A stretch of DNA of 42,400 nt from Synechococcus sp. UW140 (lineage in GTDB: Bacteria > Cyanobacteriota > Cyanobacteriia > PCC-6307 > Cyanobiaceae): positions 1 through 42,400 of the forward strand of contig CAMAPJ010000014.1 in NCBI GenBank assembly GCA_945860085.1. Reading direction: 5' to 3'. Under the pieces are notes generated by a model that had not been told where the DNA came from, ran no database searches, and saw only the letters and a list, made by a program, of their open reading frames with translations. The position numbers were made by a program, and so were the translations under genes. Of this stretch, positions 20,878-29,737 are shown piece by piece. Each line of letters opens with the position of its first letter. The first letter of the stretch is position 1.

Positions 20878-22078
20878 GGCAAAGGGGCGGGGAACTGTCA
20901 ATGTTGAGGTTATGAAGTCATCCCGCGAGACGGCGTTGCCCAGCGGCGACCAGCCCAAGGCCGGTAAGCCCAAGCCCAGCAAGCCCAAGGCCGGTAAGCC
21001 CAAGCCCGGCAACCAGAAGGCACCTGCCAAAGCCCCAGGAGCTGCGCCGAAAGGCGAACCGCAAGACGCCGCCAAGCTGGGCGACAACCAGGTCAGGTTA
21101 CTTAGCCTGGACAGCCTTGGCAGCAGCCCACCAGGCTTCCGCTCTGGCTTTGTGGCCCTGATCGGCCGGCCGAATGTGGGCAAATCGACCCTGCTCAACC
21201 AGCTGGTGGGCGAGAAGGTGGCGATCACCTCCCCCGTGGCCCAAACCACCCGCAATCGCCTGCGCGGCATCTTGACCACCCCCACGGCCCAGCTGGTGTT
21301 CGTCGACACCCCGGGTATCCACAAACCGCACCACCTGCTCGGCGAACGGCTGGTACAGAGCGCCCGGGGCGCGATCGGCGAAGTGGATGTGGTGGTGCTG
21401 CTCGTCGATGGCAGCGAGCTAGCCGGTCGCGGCGATGGCTTCATCGTTGAACTGCTGCGGGGCTGCAAAGTGCCCGTGCATGTGGCCTTGAATAAAGCGG
21501 ATCTGGTGGCAGAAGGACGGGCCTGGGCCCTGGAGGCCAGCTACCGGGACCTAGTCACATCGGTCTTGGCTGGCAGCAACCGCAGCGAGGAGCCTGGCTC
21601 CGGCAATCCAGCTAGCAGGAGCTGGCCACTGCATCCGATCAGCGCCATCAGTGGCGCCGGCACCGAAGAGCTCCTAGCCGCCGTGGCCGCCGACCTGCCC
21701 CTGGGGCCCCACCTCTATCCGGCCGATGCGGTGAGTGATCAGCCAGAGCAGCTGCTGCTGGCGGAGCTGATCCGCGAGCAAGTACTCACCCATACCCGCG
21801 AAGAGATTCCCCACTCAGTGGCCGTGTCGATCGATCGCATCGTCGAGGACGGGCCGCGCACGGCGATCCTGGCCACCGTGCTGGTGGAGCGCAGCAGCCA
21901 AAAGGGCATCCTCATCGGCAAGGGCGGCAGCATGCTCAAGGAGATCGGCAGCGGCGCCCGCCAGCAGATGATCAAACTGATCGATGGACCGGTGTATCTG
22001 GAGCTGTTCGTGAAAGTGGTGCCCAACTGGCGCCGCAATCCCGCCCGGCTGGCGGAGCTGGGCTACCGGGGCGATTGA
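20876..22078 (+). CDS. era: GTPase Era with Lys/Pro-rich N-terminal extension; start could be 20912
   Basis: GFVALIGRPNVGKSTLLNQLVGEKVAITSPVAQTTRNRLRGIL...FVDTPGIHKPHHLLGERL...LNKADLV; KH domain GKGGSMLKEIGSGARQQM. Confidence 0.93.
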   Translation: MAKGRGTVNVEVMKSSRETALPSGDQPKAGKPKPSKPKAGKPKPGNQKAPAKAPGAAPKGEPQDAAKLGDNQVRLLSLDSLGSSPPGFRSGFVALIGRPNVGKSTLLNQLVGEKVAITSPVAQTTRNRLRGILTTPTAQLVFVDTPGIHKPHHLLGERLVQSARGAIGEVDVVVLLVDGSELAGRGDGFIVELLRGCKVPVHVALNKADLVAEGRAWALEASYRDLVTSVLAGSNRSEEPGSGNPASRSWPLHPISAISGAGTEELLAAVAADLPLGPHLYPADAVSDQPEQLLLAELIREQVLTHTREEIPHSVAVSIDRIVEDGPRTAILATVLVERSSQKGILIGKGGSMLKEIGSGARQQMIKLIDGPVYLELFVKVVPNWRRNPARLAELGYRGD

Positions 22079-22227
22079 AGCGGCGCAGGTCCAATCGCCG
22101 GCAGCTAGAGCCCAGGACCGATTCCAGACCAGACCTCGGCCACAGGCTTGAAAGGGTTTCACGCTCCTTGCAACTGAGAGGATGGCGACATTGCCTTGCC
22201 ACAGCGGCTGCCTTGACCGACGCAAGC

Positions 22228-22812
22228 GTGACTAACAACGGGACCCCTGACACCGTCAACGAAGCGACCTTTCCGCCCACCGATCTGGCCGCCTTCCTGC
22301 GTTGCTGTGCCGGGGATTGGCTGAGCCTGCGCAGCCGCTTCAGCCTCGAGGCGGCTGCGCCAGTCAACGGAGACAACCCGGCGACCGAGGTCGATGAGAA
22401 CAGCTGGCATGCCAGTGAGCGGGCGGAGCTAAGCGTGACGCTGCTGGGCGCCAATGGCGATGGCCCCGACGGTCTGGCGTTGCAGGTGAAGGGACAGGCG
22501 GGGCTGCAACAGGCCTATTTCCACGCCGATGGCCGCTTCGGCAACCAGCCGGATGCCGCAAAGGGGGTGAGCGGCCAATGGACCCTCTGGCCCGACGGCA
22601 GCCTTGATCTGCAGATCCAGCAGGGAGAAAGGCGGCTACGGGAGCGAATCTGGTTCACAAAGCCCAACCTGCGCCTGCGCTCCACCGTGGAGCAGTTAGA
22701 CGGGGCCAGCCCCGGACGGGCGAGCTTCAGCTCCGAAATCCGCCGGGTTCCCCGGCCTGGGGAACCCTCGCCCGTGGCTGCAGCGCCGGCGCCGCGGACC
22801 CCAGCCAGTTGA
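22228..22812 (+). CDS. CpcS/CpeS-family phycobiliprotein lyase-like protein (GTG start assumed; ORF opens at 22075)
   Basis: DLAAFLRCCAGDWLSLRSRFSL...GQWTLWPDGSLDLQIQQGERRLRERIWFTKPNLRLRSTVEQLDGASPGRASFSSEIR resembles CpcS/CpeS ERLWFASPNLRLRTS...SFCSEIR. Confidence 0.75.
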   Translation: MTNNGTPDTVNEATFPPTDLAAFLRCCAGDWLSLRSRFSLEAAAPVNGDNPATEVDENSWHASERAELSVTLLGANGDGPDGLALQVKGQAGLQQAYFHADGRFGNQPDAAKGVSGQWTLWPDGSLDLQIQQGERRLRERIWFTKPNLRLRSTVEQLDGASPGRASFSSEIRRVPRPGEPSPVAAAPAPRTPAS

Positions 22813-23543
22813 TGGCTCCGATGCGGCTTGATGTGATCAGCCTGGCGCCGGAAGCCTTCGCGCCCCTCCAGGGCCTCGGGGTGATCGGCCGGGCCTTTGG
22901 CGCTGGCATTGCCGAGCTGCACAGCCACAATCCCCGCGATTTTGCTCTCGATCGCTACCGCAAGGTGGACGATGAGCCCTACGGGGGCGGCGCCGGCATG
23001 GTGCTTAAGCCCGAACCGATCTATGCCGCCTTTGAGGCGATACCGGTTCTGGAGCGGCGGCGGGTGCTGTTAATGAGCCCCCAGGGCCAGGTGCTCAGGC
23101 AGGCCGACCTGCAGCGCTGGGCCACGGACTACAACCAGATTGTCTTTCTTTGCGGCCACTACGAGGGCTTTGATGAACGCATCCGCAGCCTGGCCGATGA
23201 AGAAGTCTCAATCGGCGATTTTGTGCTAACGGGTGGTGAATTACCGGCCATGGTGATTATCAACGGAGTCGTACGCCTGCTCAAAGGCACGGTGGGCGCC
23301 GCCGCCTCCCTGGAAGAAGAAAGCCACAGCAGCCTGTTGCTCGAACATCCCCATTACACCCGCCCGGCCAACTTCCGGGGTCAGGCGGTACCCGAGGTGC
23401 TGCGTTCAGGCGACCATGGCGCCATCGCCCGCTGGCGCAGCGAGCAGCAACAGGAACGGACCAGGGAGCGGCGTCCTGACTTGTACGCCCGCTGGTTGGA
23501 CAAGGATTCTCAGCCAGTCCTTGAGAGGCAATCCCAGACTTAG
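22812..23543 (+). CDS. trmD: tRNA (guanine-N1)-methyltransferase
   Basis: MRLDVISLAPEAFAPL...RDFALDRYRKVDDEPYGGGAGMVLKPEPIYAAFE...FLCGHYEGFDERI...IGDFVLTGGELPAMVIINGVVRLL. Confidence 0.96.
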   Translation: MAPMRLDVISLAPEAFAPLQGLGVIGRAFGAGIAELHSHNPRDFALDRYRKVDDEPYGGGAGMVLKPEPIYAAFEAIPVLERRRVLLMSPQGQVLRQADLQRWATDYNQIVFLCGHYEGFDERIRSLADEEVSIGDFVLTGGELPAMVIINGVVRLLKGTVGAAASLEEESHSSLLLEHPHYTRPANFRGQAVPEVLRSGDHGAIARWRSEQQQERTRERRPDLYARWLDKDSQPVLERQSQT

Positions 23544-23552
23544 GCTCAAGAA

Positions 23553-24038
23553 ATGCAGCTGCGCATTGGCAACGGCTACGACATCCACCGCTTGGTGCCC
23601 GGCCGGCCCTTGATTCTTGGCGGGGTGCGGTTGGAGCATCCAGGTGGCCTGGGGCTCGATGGCCACAGCGACGCCGATGTGCTCGTGCACGCCTTAATGG
23701 ATGCCCTGCTCGGGGCCCTGTCCCTAGGCGACATCGGCAAGTATTTCCCCCCCGACGATCCCCGCTGGCGCGGCGCCGACAGCCTGGTCCTGCTGGAGCA
23801 GGTGGTGGCCCTTGTGGCGGAGCGGGGCTGGACGATCGTCAATGTCGATTCGGTCGTAGTGGCGGAGCGGCCAAAGCTCAAGCCCCAGATCGAGGCCATG
23901 CGCGCCGCGATCGCCGCCCGGCTGGGGGTCGATCCCGACCGGGTGGGGGTGAAGGCCACGACCAACGAGCAGCTGGGTCCGACGGGCCGGGAAGAAGGCA
24001 TCGCCTGCCACGCCGTCGCCCTTCTGCAGAAGCCATGA
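23553..24038 (+). CDS. ispF: 2-C-methyl-D-erythritol 2,4-cyclodiphosphate synthase
   Basis: [63 protein letters not shown]...[25 protein letters not shown]. Confidence 0.96.
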   Translation: MQLRIGNGYDIHRLVPGRPLILGGVRLEHPGGLGLDGHSDADVLVHALMDALLGALSLGDIGKYFPPDDPRWRGADSLVLLEQVVALVAERGWTIVNVDSVVVAERPKLKPQIEAMRAAIAARLGVDPDRVGVKATTNEQLGPTGREEGIACHAVALLQKP

Positions 24039-24574
24039 GTGTCCAGCCCTGGCCCCGCTGGCGCCAGGGCTGGACTGGTCTGCCTAAGGTTTTAGCCCTT
24101 GGGCTGTTGCTGTTGGTGCTGCTCACGGGTCACGCAACGCCTGCTGTGGCCACAACGGCCCTGGCGCCGGCCAAGGCAGAGGCAGAGCTGGCCGCCGAGG
24201 CTCCTGTGGTGGAACTGCTGCGCCTAGGTGTGCCCGCCGCCGACTACGGCGCCTGGCTCAAGGCGGAGAAAGGCAGCTGGGAGCCCTGGCTGGCCGAGCA
24301 GCCCGGCTTTCTAGAGCGTCAGCTTCTGTGGGATCGCCAACGCCAGGAGGGAACCTTGCTGATCCGCTGGGCCAGTCGCGCCCAGTGGAAAGCGATCTCT
24401 GAGGTGGAAGTGGCGCGGGTTCAGGATGAGTTTGAGACCCTGGCACGCCGCTATAGCGGCCAGGCCAGTGGCAACCCCTTCCCCCTGCTGGCAGAGGCCG
24501 AACTGGAGCCCCTGGCTGCTTCAACAAGCCAGCCTGCAACTCCTGCGCCAGAGACACAAGCCCTAGCCCGCTGA
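24035..24574 (+). CDS. TIGR03792-like cyanobacterial protein with predicted signal peptide
   Basis: [66 protein letters not shown]-terminal hydrophobic leader. Confidence 0.7.
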   Translation: MSVQPWPRWRQGWTGLPKVLALGLLLLVLLTGHATPAVATTALAPAKAEAELAAEAPVVELLRLGVPAADYGAWLKAEKGSWEPWLAEQPGFLERQLLWDRQRQEGTLLIRWASRAQWKAISEVEVARVQDEFETLARRYSGQASGNPFPLLAEAELEPLAASTSQPATPAPETQALAR

Positions 24575-24578
24575 TCCG

Positions 24579-25316
24579 ATGACGTTGTCACCAGTTCCCG
24601 GGGACGGGGGCCTTGCTCCCACGATTCGCCTCGACCTGGATCGCCGCCGCCGCTTAGGCATGGTTGAGGCGATCTGGGGCGAACACAAGAGCGCCGAGCA
24701 GATCGCCCTGGTGCTGGCCCAGCTCCAGGCTGCTTCAGAACTGGGCCTGGTCACCCGGGTCGATCCGGCCAAGGCCGAAGCCGTGGCTGCCCTAGTGGCT
24801 GCCAGCCCGCAACGGCTGGTCGGCAGCCCGCAGCAAACGGCCCTGGCGCTGGTGCACCACCAGCAGGCTCGCTGCCTTACCCGGGGGACTCTGCCCGAAG
24901 CCGATGCCCGCCGGGGCCGGGTGGTGGTGCTGGGTGGCGGCAGCAGCGACCTAGCGGTGGCCGCCGAAGCCCAGCTGGCCCTGCGGTGCCATGGCATCGC
25001 GTGCGAGCTGGTGCTCGATGTGGGTGTGGCGGGCCTGCAGCGACTGCTGGACCAGCTCGAAAATTTGCGCAGCGCCCGGGTGCTGATTGCCTGCGCCGGC
25101 ATGGAAGGGGCCCTGCCCACGGTGCTGGCGGGCCTGTTGCCCCAGCCGGTAATCGGCGTACCGGTGAGCGTGGGCTATGGGGTGAGTGCCGGCGGCCAGG
25201 CGGCCCTGATGGGCATGCTCGCCAGTTGCGCCCCGGGGCTGAGCGTGGTGAATATCGACAACGGCTACGGCGCCGCGATGGCGGCCCTGCGCATTCTGCA
25301 GACCCCAGGCGGTTGA
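24579..25316 (+). CDS. larB: Nickel pincer cofactor biosynthesis protein LarB
   Basis: LDRRRRLGMVEAIWGEHKSAEQIALVL...CGIACELVLDVGVAGLQRLLDQ-type region, CAGMEGALPTVLAGLLPQPVIGVPVSVGYG...AALMGMLASCAPGLSVVNIDNGYGAA. Confidence 0.88.
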   Translation: MTLSPVPGDGGLAPTIRLDLDRRRRLGMVEAIWGEHKSAEQIALVLAQLQAASELGLVTRVDPAKAEAVAALVAASPQRLVGSPQQTALALVHHQQARCLTRGTLPEADARRGRVVVLGGGSSDLAVAAEAQLALRCHGIACELVLDVGVAGLQRLLDQLENLRSARVLIACAGMEGALPTVLAGLLPQPVIGVPVSVGYGVSAGGQAALMGMLASCAPGLSVVNIDNGYGAAMAALRILQTPGG

Positions 25317-25408
25317 GGCTTGGGGTCTGCATGCAGACGCCCCCGCCGACTCACTCTCCAAGAGCGGCTAGGAGGACGCTGGCCACAGCACAGAGCCAGC
25401 CTGGGGAC

Positions 25409-25540
25409 CTAGCCCCGGGGCTGATGGGGCGACAGCCGGCAGAGCTCGTTGGAACGCTCCTCAGTTTCCACGGCCTTTAGGTGCGAGATCAACACATGCA
25501 GATCGTTGTCGGCCAGCTCGCCGTTGGCCTGCCATTTCAT
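25409..25540 (-). CDS. Possible 43-aa small protein (MKWQANGELADNDLHVLISHLKAVETEERSNELCRLSPHQPRG)
   Basis: Short ORF in an otherwise gene-free stretch with protein-like, helix-compatible composition; ORF track opens at 25618. Confidence 0.3.
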   Translation of the reverse strand: MKWQANGELADNDLHVLISHLKAVETEERSNELCRLSPHQPRG

Positions 25541-25768
25541 GACACGCGGATCAGGTCTGGGAAGGGGGTGACCCACGGGAGAACAATCAGATGGACAGGT
25601 GTTGGAAACCATACGCAATCAGATTGCCTTTTGAGCCCTACCAACAGACCAATCACCCGAAGAGTTCCTTAAGGTCGCAAATCCGACGAAAAGGTGAAGA
25701 GCGTCTGACCTTTGGACGGGCCCTGGCTACCTCAGCTAGCCGCAGCACCGCTGCAGGGCCGCTGCATT

Positions 25769-25811
25769 GAGCCCATTAGGGCTCAAGCCCACGGGAGAAA
25801 ACCCGTGGGCT
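25769..25811. other. Two adjacent perfect hairpins
   Basis: GAGCCC-ATTA-GGGCTC (25769-25784) and AGCCCACGGG-AGAAAA-CCCGTGGGCT (25786-25811); no T-tract on either strand. Confidence 0.8.
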
Positions 25812-25841
25812 GAAAAGTCAACAAAGGGACCGGTCTTCGGC

Positions 25842-26843
25842 CTACAGGTGTTGCAGATTTGGATAGGCGGTGAGCAGCTCCTCGGTGCTGAGCACCTCAC
25901 CGACCCCCTCTGGCTGCCAGATCACCTCCAGGGCCAGCAGGTCAGTGGAAGAGACCGAACCGAGCAACCGCAGGGCTTCGCGCAGGTCTTCGTCGGACTT
26001 GAGCGGTTTGAGGTTGAGCCGTGAGCGACTGGCCACCAGCAAGGTCACGGCGATGTAGTCACTGGCGGCATCGGCATTACCCGCCACCCCGGGGCGATCC
26101 TCCAGCTTCTGGCCGCCCACGTTGCTGGTCACCTCGCGGCTGAGCTTGCTGCGCTCGGTCATCGAGAGCCGGTTGAAGGTGGATTCGGCGGCCGCAAAGG
26201 GCACCTGGCCCACTTCCGTGTTCGCGTAAACCCAGAGATCCGGATGGCGCAACAGGGCCAAGGTGGTGTCTTGCAGCACCCGTTGCAGGCCTGCGTTGGA
26301 GCTGGTGTCGGCACTGGCCGCCAGGCCACGCAGGTCGTCCTGCAGATCGCGGGCGCTGGCAAGCAGGCCCACCTGCATCTGGGCGATCGCCACCGGACCA
26401 TCAGGCCGGTAGGAGGCAATCGGGCCCGCCTCACCAGAGCCGATGGCGCCACCACCGCCGCCGCCACCCCGCAGGGCATTGGCAAGCAGGCCCACGACCG
26501 CCATCAGGATCAGGAAGCCGAACAGTCCCCCGCCACCGAAGCCAAAGAAAGGAATCAGGAAGGGAAAGCCGATGCCGCCGCCGCCGCCGCGCGAATAGCC
26601 GCCGCCGCCATAACCGCCCCCGTAACTGCCACCGCCGCCGCCATAGCTACGGGGCATGGGCGAAGAGCGGAAACTGCCGCCGCCGATGCGGCCGCCACTG
26701 GCGGCCATGGCGGGCTTGGGCACCACCAGCAACACAGCCAGAAGGACCGGCAGCAACAGGCCGCTGCAGAGCCGGCGCCAGAGCAGGGGCGAGCGCAGGC
26801 AAAGGCGCTCGCCGGAGGGTTGAGTCGAGCGGGAAAAGGCCAA
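25842..26843 (-). CDS. DUF1517 domain membrane protein with Gly-rich linker; start uncertain
   Basis: LLLPVLLAVLLVVPKPAMAASGGRIGGGSFRSSPMPRSYGGGGGSYGGGYGGGGYSRGGGGGIGFPFLIPFFGFGGGGLFGFLILM...; TTG at 26843 is a candidate start. Confidence 0.78.
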   Translation of the reverse strand: MAFSRSTQPSGERLCLRSPLLWRRLCSGLLLPVLLAVLLVVPKPAMAASGGRIGGGSFRSSPMPRSYGGGGGSYGGGYGGGGYSRGGGGGIGFPFLIPFFGFGGGGLFGFLILMAVVGLLANALRGGGGGGGAIGSGEAGPIASYRPDGPVAIAQMQVGLLASARDLQDDLRGLAASADTSSNAGLQRVLQDTTLALLRHPDLWVYANTEVGQVPFAAAESTFNRLSMTERSKLSREVTSNVGGQKLEDRPGVAGNADAASDYIAVTLLVASRSRLNLKPLKSDEDLREALRLLGSVSSTDLLALEVIWQPEGVGEVLSTEELLTAYPNLQHL

Positions 26844-26869
26844 GACCGGAGACCGGAAGTCCTGGAAAT

Positions 26870-27097
26870 CTAGGAACCACCCCCCACGATGGTGACCACT
26901 TCCAGGGCGTCGGCTTGCCGAACCGGCTGCTGCGGCCAATGGCGGCGGGCCAAGATCTCGCCGTTGAACTCCACCACCACCAGCTCGGGCCGGTAGCCAA
27001 AATGCTCCAACACGGCCTGCAGGTTTAGGCCGCCCGGGCAGGAGCGCTGCTCGCCATTGAGCCGCAGGCTGATCGGCTCCAGAGCTAGGTCCGTCAT
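26870..27097 (-). CDS. thiS: Sulfur carrier protein ThiS
   Basis: 75 aa ending VVTIVGGGS; adjacent to and overlapping thiE. Confidence 0.9.
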   Translation of the reverse strand: MTDLALEPISLRLNGEQRSCPGGLNLQAVLEHFGYRPELVVVEFNGEILARRHWPQQPVRQADALEVVTIVGGGS

Positions 27098-28326
27098 GGT
27101 TGAGCCACCCTGACCTGGGCCAGGCGCGCCAATAGTGCGGCGCTGGCGGCACCGGGATCGGTGGCCTCGATGATCGCCCGCACCACCGCCACCCGGTTGG
27201 CGCCAGCCGAAAGGGCCGCCTCGAGGCTGGTGGCATCAATGCCGCCGATGGCGAAAAAAGGGATCGGGCTTTCAGCGGCGGCCTGGCGCACGTAGTCGAG
27301 GCCGACCGGATCGCGGCCCGGTTTGGTGGGGGTGGCGTTCACAGGGCCAACCCCGACGTAGTCACAGCCGTCGGCCACGGCCTGCTGCAGCTGCTCGAGC
27401 CGGTGGCTGCTGCGGCCGATCAGGCGATCGGGGCCCAGCAGGCGCCGGGCGATGGCAGGGGGTAGGTCGTCCTGGCCTAGGTGCACCCCATCGGCGTCCA
27501 CGGCCAGGGCCAGATCAAGGCGGTCGTTGACCAGAAACAGGGCGCCATGGCGGGCGCAGAGCTGGCGCAGGGCCCGGGCTTCGGCCAGCCGCTGCCGGTC
27601 GGTGATCGCCGGCCCACCCCCAGCAGGCGCTTCTGGCTTGGCCCGGTATTGGACAAGCCGCACACCCGCCTCCAGGGCTGCTACCACCACCGACTCCAGG
27701 TTCGGGGCCGGGCTCGTGACCAGATACAGCTGGCAGTGCTGCAGCAGCTCGCGACGCCAGCCGGGGCCGGCGGCGGCCCGCAACACGTCCACCTCCAAGT
27801 CATAGAGGCCGTAGCGGATGGCGGCGGCTTCTACCGCCAAGGGGCCCTCCAGCCCCCGGCCGAATTCCTCCAGCACCCGCAGGGCCTCCTGGACCCGGCC
27901 GCAGTTGGCCGCCACCACGGCTGCGGCCCCGTGTCGCTCAGCCTGGGCCCCATGGGCCATGCCCGCAGCAGGATCGGTGGCCGTGTGGCGGGCCAGCTTG
28001 TAGCTCGCTTCGTGGCAACGGCCGAGGCGCTGGCGAAAATCCTTGGTGCGGCTCACCAGATCGGGGCGTTCCAAACCAAAACGACACCAGTCTTCAATCA
28101 CCCGCAGCCCTTCGCGGGCCCGATCGAGGTTGGCGTCAAGCAAGCGCTCGATCGCCCGGTGCTCCAGGGCCGCAGCTGACCCGGGCGGCGGGGCGGCGGA
28201 CAGGGGTTCGCCAGATTGCCCTTGATCAGGTTGCGCTTGGTCAGATAGGGGTTCGACGGGTCCCGGTTCGGTGCGGAGACTGGGGATCGGGGCAGGGGCC
28301 ATGGAGATCGATGGGAAGGGGAGCAA
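27094..28326 (-). CDS. thiE: Thiamine phosphate synthase (cyanobacterial long form)
   Basis: RLVQYRAKPEA...FLVNDRLDLALAVDADGVHLGQDDLPPAIARRLLGPDRLIGRSSH...DYVGVGPVNATPTKPG...IPFFAIGGID; N-terminal ~200-aa domain typical of cyanobacterial ThiE. Confidence 0.92.
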   Translation of the reverse strand: MLPFPSISMAPAPIPSLRTEPGPVEPLSDQAQPDQGQSGEPLSAAPPPGSAAALEHRAIERLLDANLDRAREGLRVIEDWCRFGLERPDLVSRTKDFRQRLGRCHEASYKLARHTATDPAAGMAHGAQAERHGAAAVVAANCGRVQEALRVLEEFGRGLEGPLAVEAAAIRYGLYDLEVDVLRAAAGPGWRRELLQHCQLYLVTSPAPNLESVVVAALEAGVRLVQYRAKPEAPAGGGPAITDRQRLAEARALRQLCARHGALFLVNDRLDLALAVDADGVHLGQDDLPPAIARRLLGPDRLIGRSSHRLEQLQQAVADGCDYVGVGPVNATPTKPGRDPVGLDYVRQAAAESPIPFFAIGGIDATSLEAALSAGANRVAVVRAIIEATDPGAASAALLARLAQVRVAQP

Positions 28327-28401
28327 ACCGTGCTGGGGACAACCAGTTGGGGGCAGGCCACCTGCCTAGGTTGGGCGAGCTTCCCATGCAACGGATCAGC
28401 A

Positions 28402-28518
28402 ATGGATCAAGGCGGATCCGAGAGCGCGATGGGACTACTGGTGACGGGAATTCTGGTGCTGGGGGGCATCGCCGTCTTCATCAGCTGGGGTCTCAGTAAC
28501 GCCTACCTGCCCAACTGA
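28402..28518 (+). CDS. Small single-TM protein (38 aa)
   Basis: MDQGGSESAMGLLVTGILVLGGIAVFISWGLSNAYLPN: one clear TM helix, divergent from thiE. Confidence 0.6.
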   Translation: MDQGGSESAMGLLVTGILVLGGIAVFISWGLSNAYLPN

Positions 28519-28643
28519 ATCGGTCAACCTTCGTCGACCCGAGGGCCTTAACCCGCGGTGGCATCAAGCGAGTGATCAAGGGCGTGTTGGAGGGCGTGGT
28601 GTTCGCCTGATCAAGGGGCCAAGCTCGGGGAGCAGAGCCAGCC

Positions 28644-29585
28644 TCAGGCCGGCCCTGCGGCAGCCTCGAGCAGGGCCTGGGCCCGCTCGGCGTCAGCGGC
28701 GATCTGGGCCTTGAGAGCATCGAGATCGACAAAGGTCTGTTGGTGGCGCAGCAGCGCCACCGGCTCCACCTGGAGCTCGGCCCCGACCAGCTCCAGGCTG
28801 CGGCCCAGCAGGTGCACCTCCACCGCCGAGGGGGCCAGGGGATCGACCGTGGGCTGGGGGCCCAGGTTCATCACGGCCGCCCAGGGTTCGCCGCCATTGA
28901 CCCGGGCCCAGGCGGCATACACCCCCTCCTGGGGCAGGAACTTGCGGCCATCCACCTGGAGATTGGCGGTGGGCCAGCCCAACTGGCGCCCCAGCTGGCG
29001 TCCCTGCACCACCTGACCACTGAAGCGATAGGGGCGCTCTAGCAGGCGGGCAGCTTCGGCCAGGTTGCCGCTGGCGAGGGCCCGGCGAATGCGGCTGCTG
29101 CTGAAGCGCTCAGGCCCATCCCAGAGCATCGGTACAACCGTGACACCAATGCCCAGGCCCTCACCAATCCGAACCAGAGCAGCCGCATCGCCGCTGCGAC
29201 CGGCGCCAAAGCGGAAGTTTTCGCCAACGGCGATCTGGCCCGCCTGCAGCTGGTCCACCAACACCTGCTGCACGAAGGCCTCCGGGCTGAGCTGGGCGAG
29301 GGCCAGGCTGAAGGGCACCAGCACCAGCTGGCCAATGCCTAGGGGCTCCAGCAGGCAGAGTTTTTCCGCCGGCAGATCCAGGCGCAGGCGGCTGTCGCCG
29401 TAGAGCACCTCGCGGGGATGGGGCCAGAAGCTCACCACCGTGGCCAGCAACGGCACTCCGGCGGGGCTGCTGCTGCCCGTAACCGCCGCAATCACGCGAC
29501 GATGGCCGCGATGCAGACCATCAAAGCTGCCGAGGGCTACCGCGGTCGGGCCTTGGGCCCCGTCCGGGGAACGAAGGGGAATCAC
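28644..29585 (-). CDS. ribF: Bifunctional riboflavin kinase / FAD synthetase
   Basis: VALGSFDGLHRGHRRVIAAV...LVDQLQAGQIAVGENFRFGAGRSGDAAAL...SSSRIRRALASGNLAEAARLLERPYRFSGQVVQGRQLGRQLGWPTANL. Confidence 0.94.
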   Translation of the reverse strand: MIPLRSPDGAQGPTAVALGSFDGLHRGHRRVIAAVTGSSSPAGVPLLATVVSFWPHPREVLYGDSRLRLDLPAEKLCLLEPLGIGQLVLVPFSLALAQLSPEAFVQQVLVDQLQAGQIAVGENFRFGAGRSGDAAALVRIGEGLGIGVTVVPMLWDGPERFSSSRIRRALASGNLAEAARLLERPYRFSGQVVQGRQLGRQLGWPTANLQVDGRKFLPQEGVYAAWARVNGGEPWAAVMNLGPQPTVDPLAPSAVEVHLLGRSLELVGAELQVEPVALLRHQQTFVDLDALKAQIAADAERAQALLEAAAGPA

Positions 29586-29737
29586 GCTCTAGCCACCGTC
29601 ACCCTCGTCAAGTCGATTCTCCCATGGCGGCTTTGGGCCCGGGCCGCCAGGCTGGCGGCAACGGCGCCCTGGCCGAGATTGGTTCGGCCGTGGCAAGTTT
29701 GGGCGGCTCGCGGCCTTGCCGCCCCCGCCCCCTCCCG

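Noticed and set aside
20878-21468. Upstream extension of minus-strand ORF 20344..21468
   Set aside because: Runs antisense to era; the conserved-looking protein begins at 20877.
25786-25811. Canonical rho-independent terminator
   Set aside because: Perfect stem but no T-tract following it on either strand; reported instead as a hairpin.
28327-28401. TPP riboswitch upstream of thiE
   Set aside because: No CUGAGA-type conserved core seen on the minus strand in the short leader.
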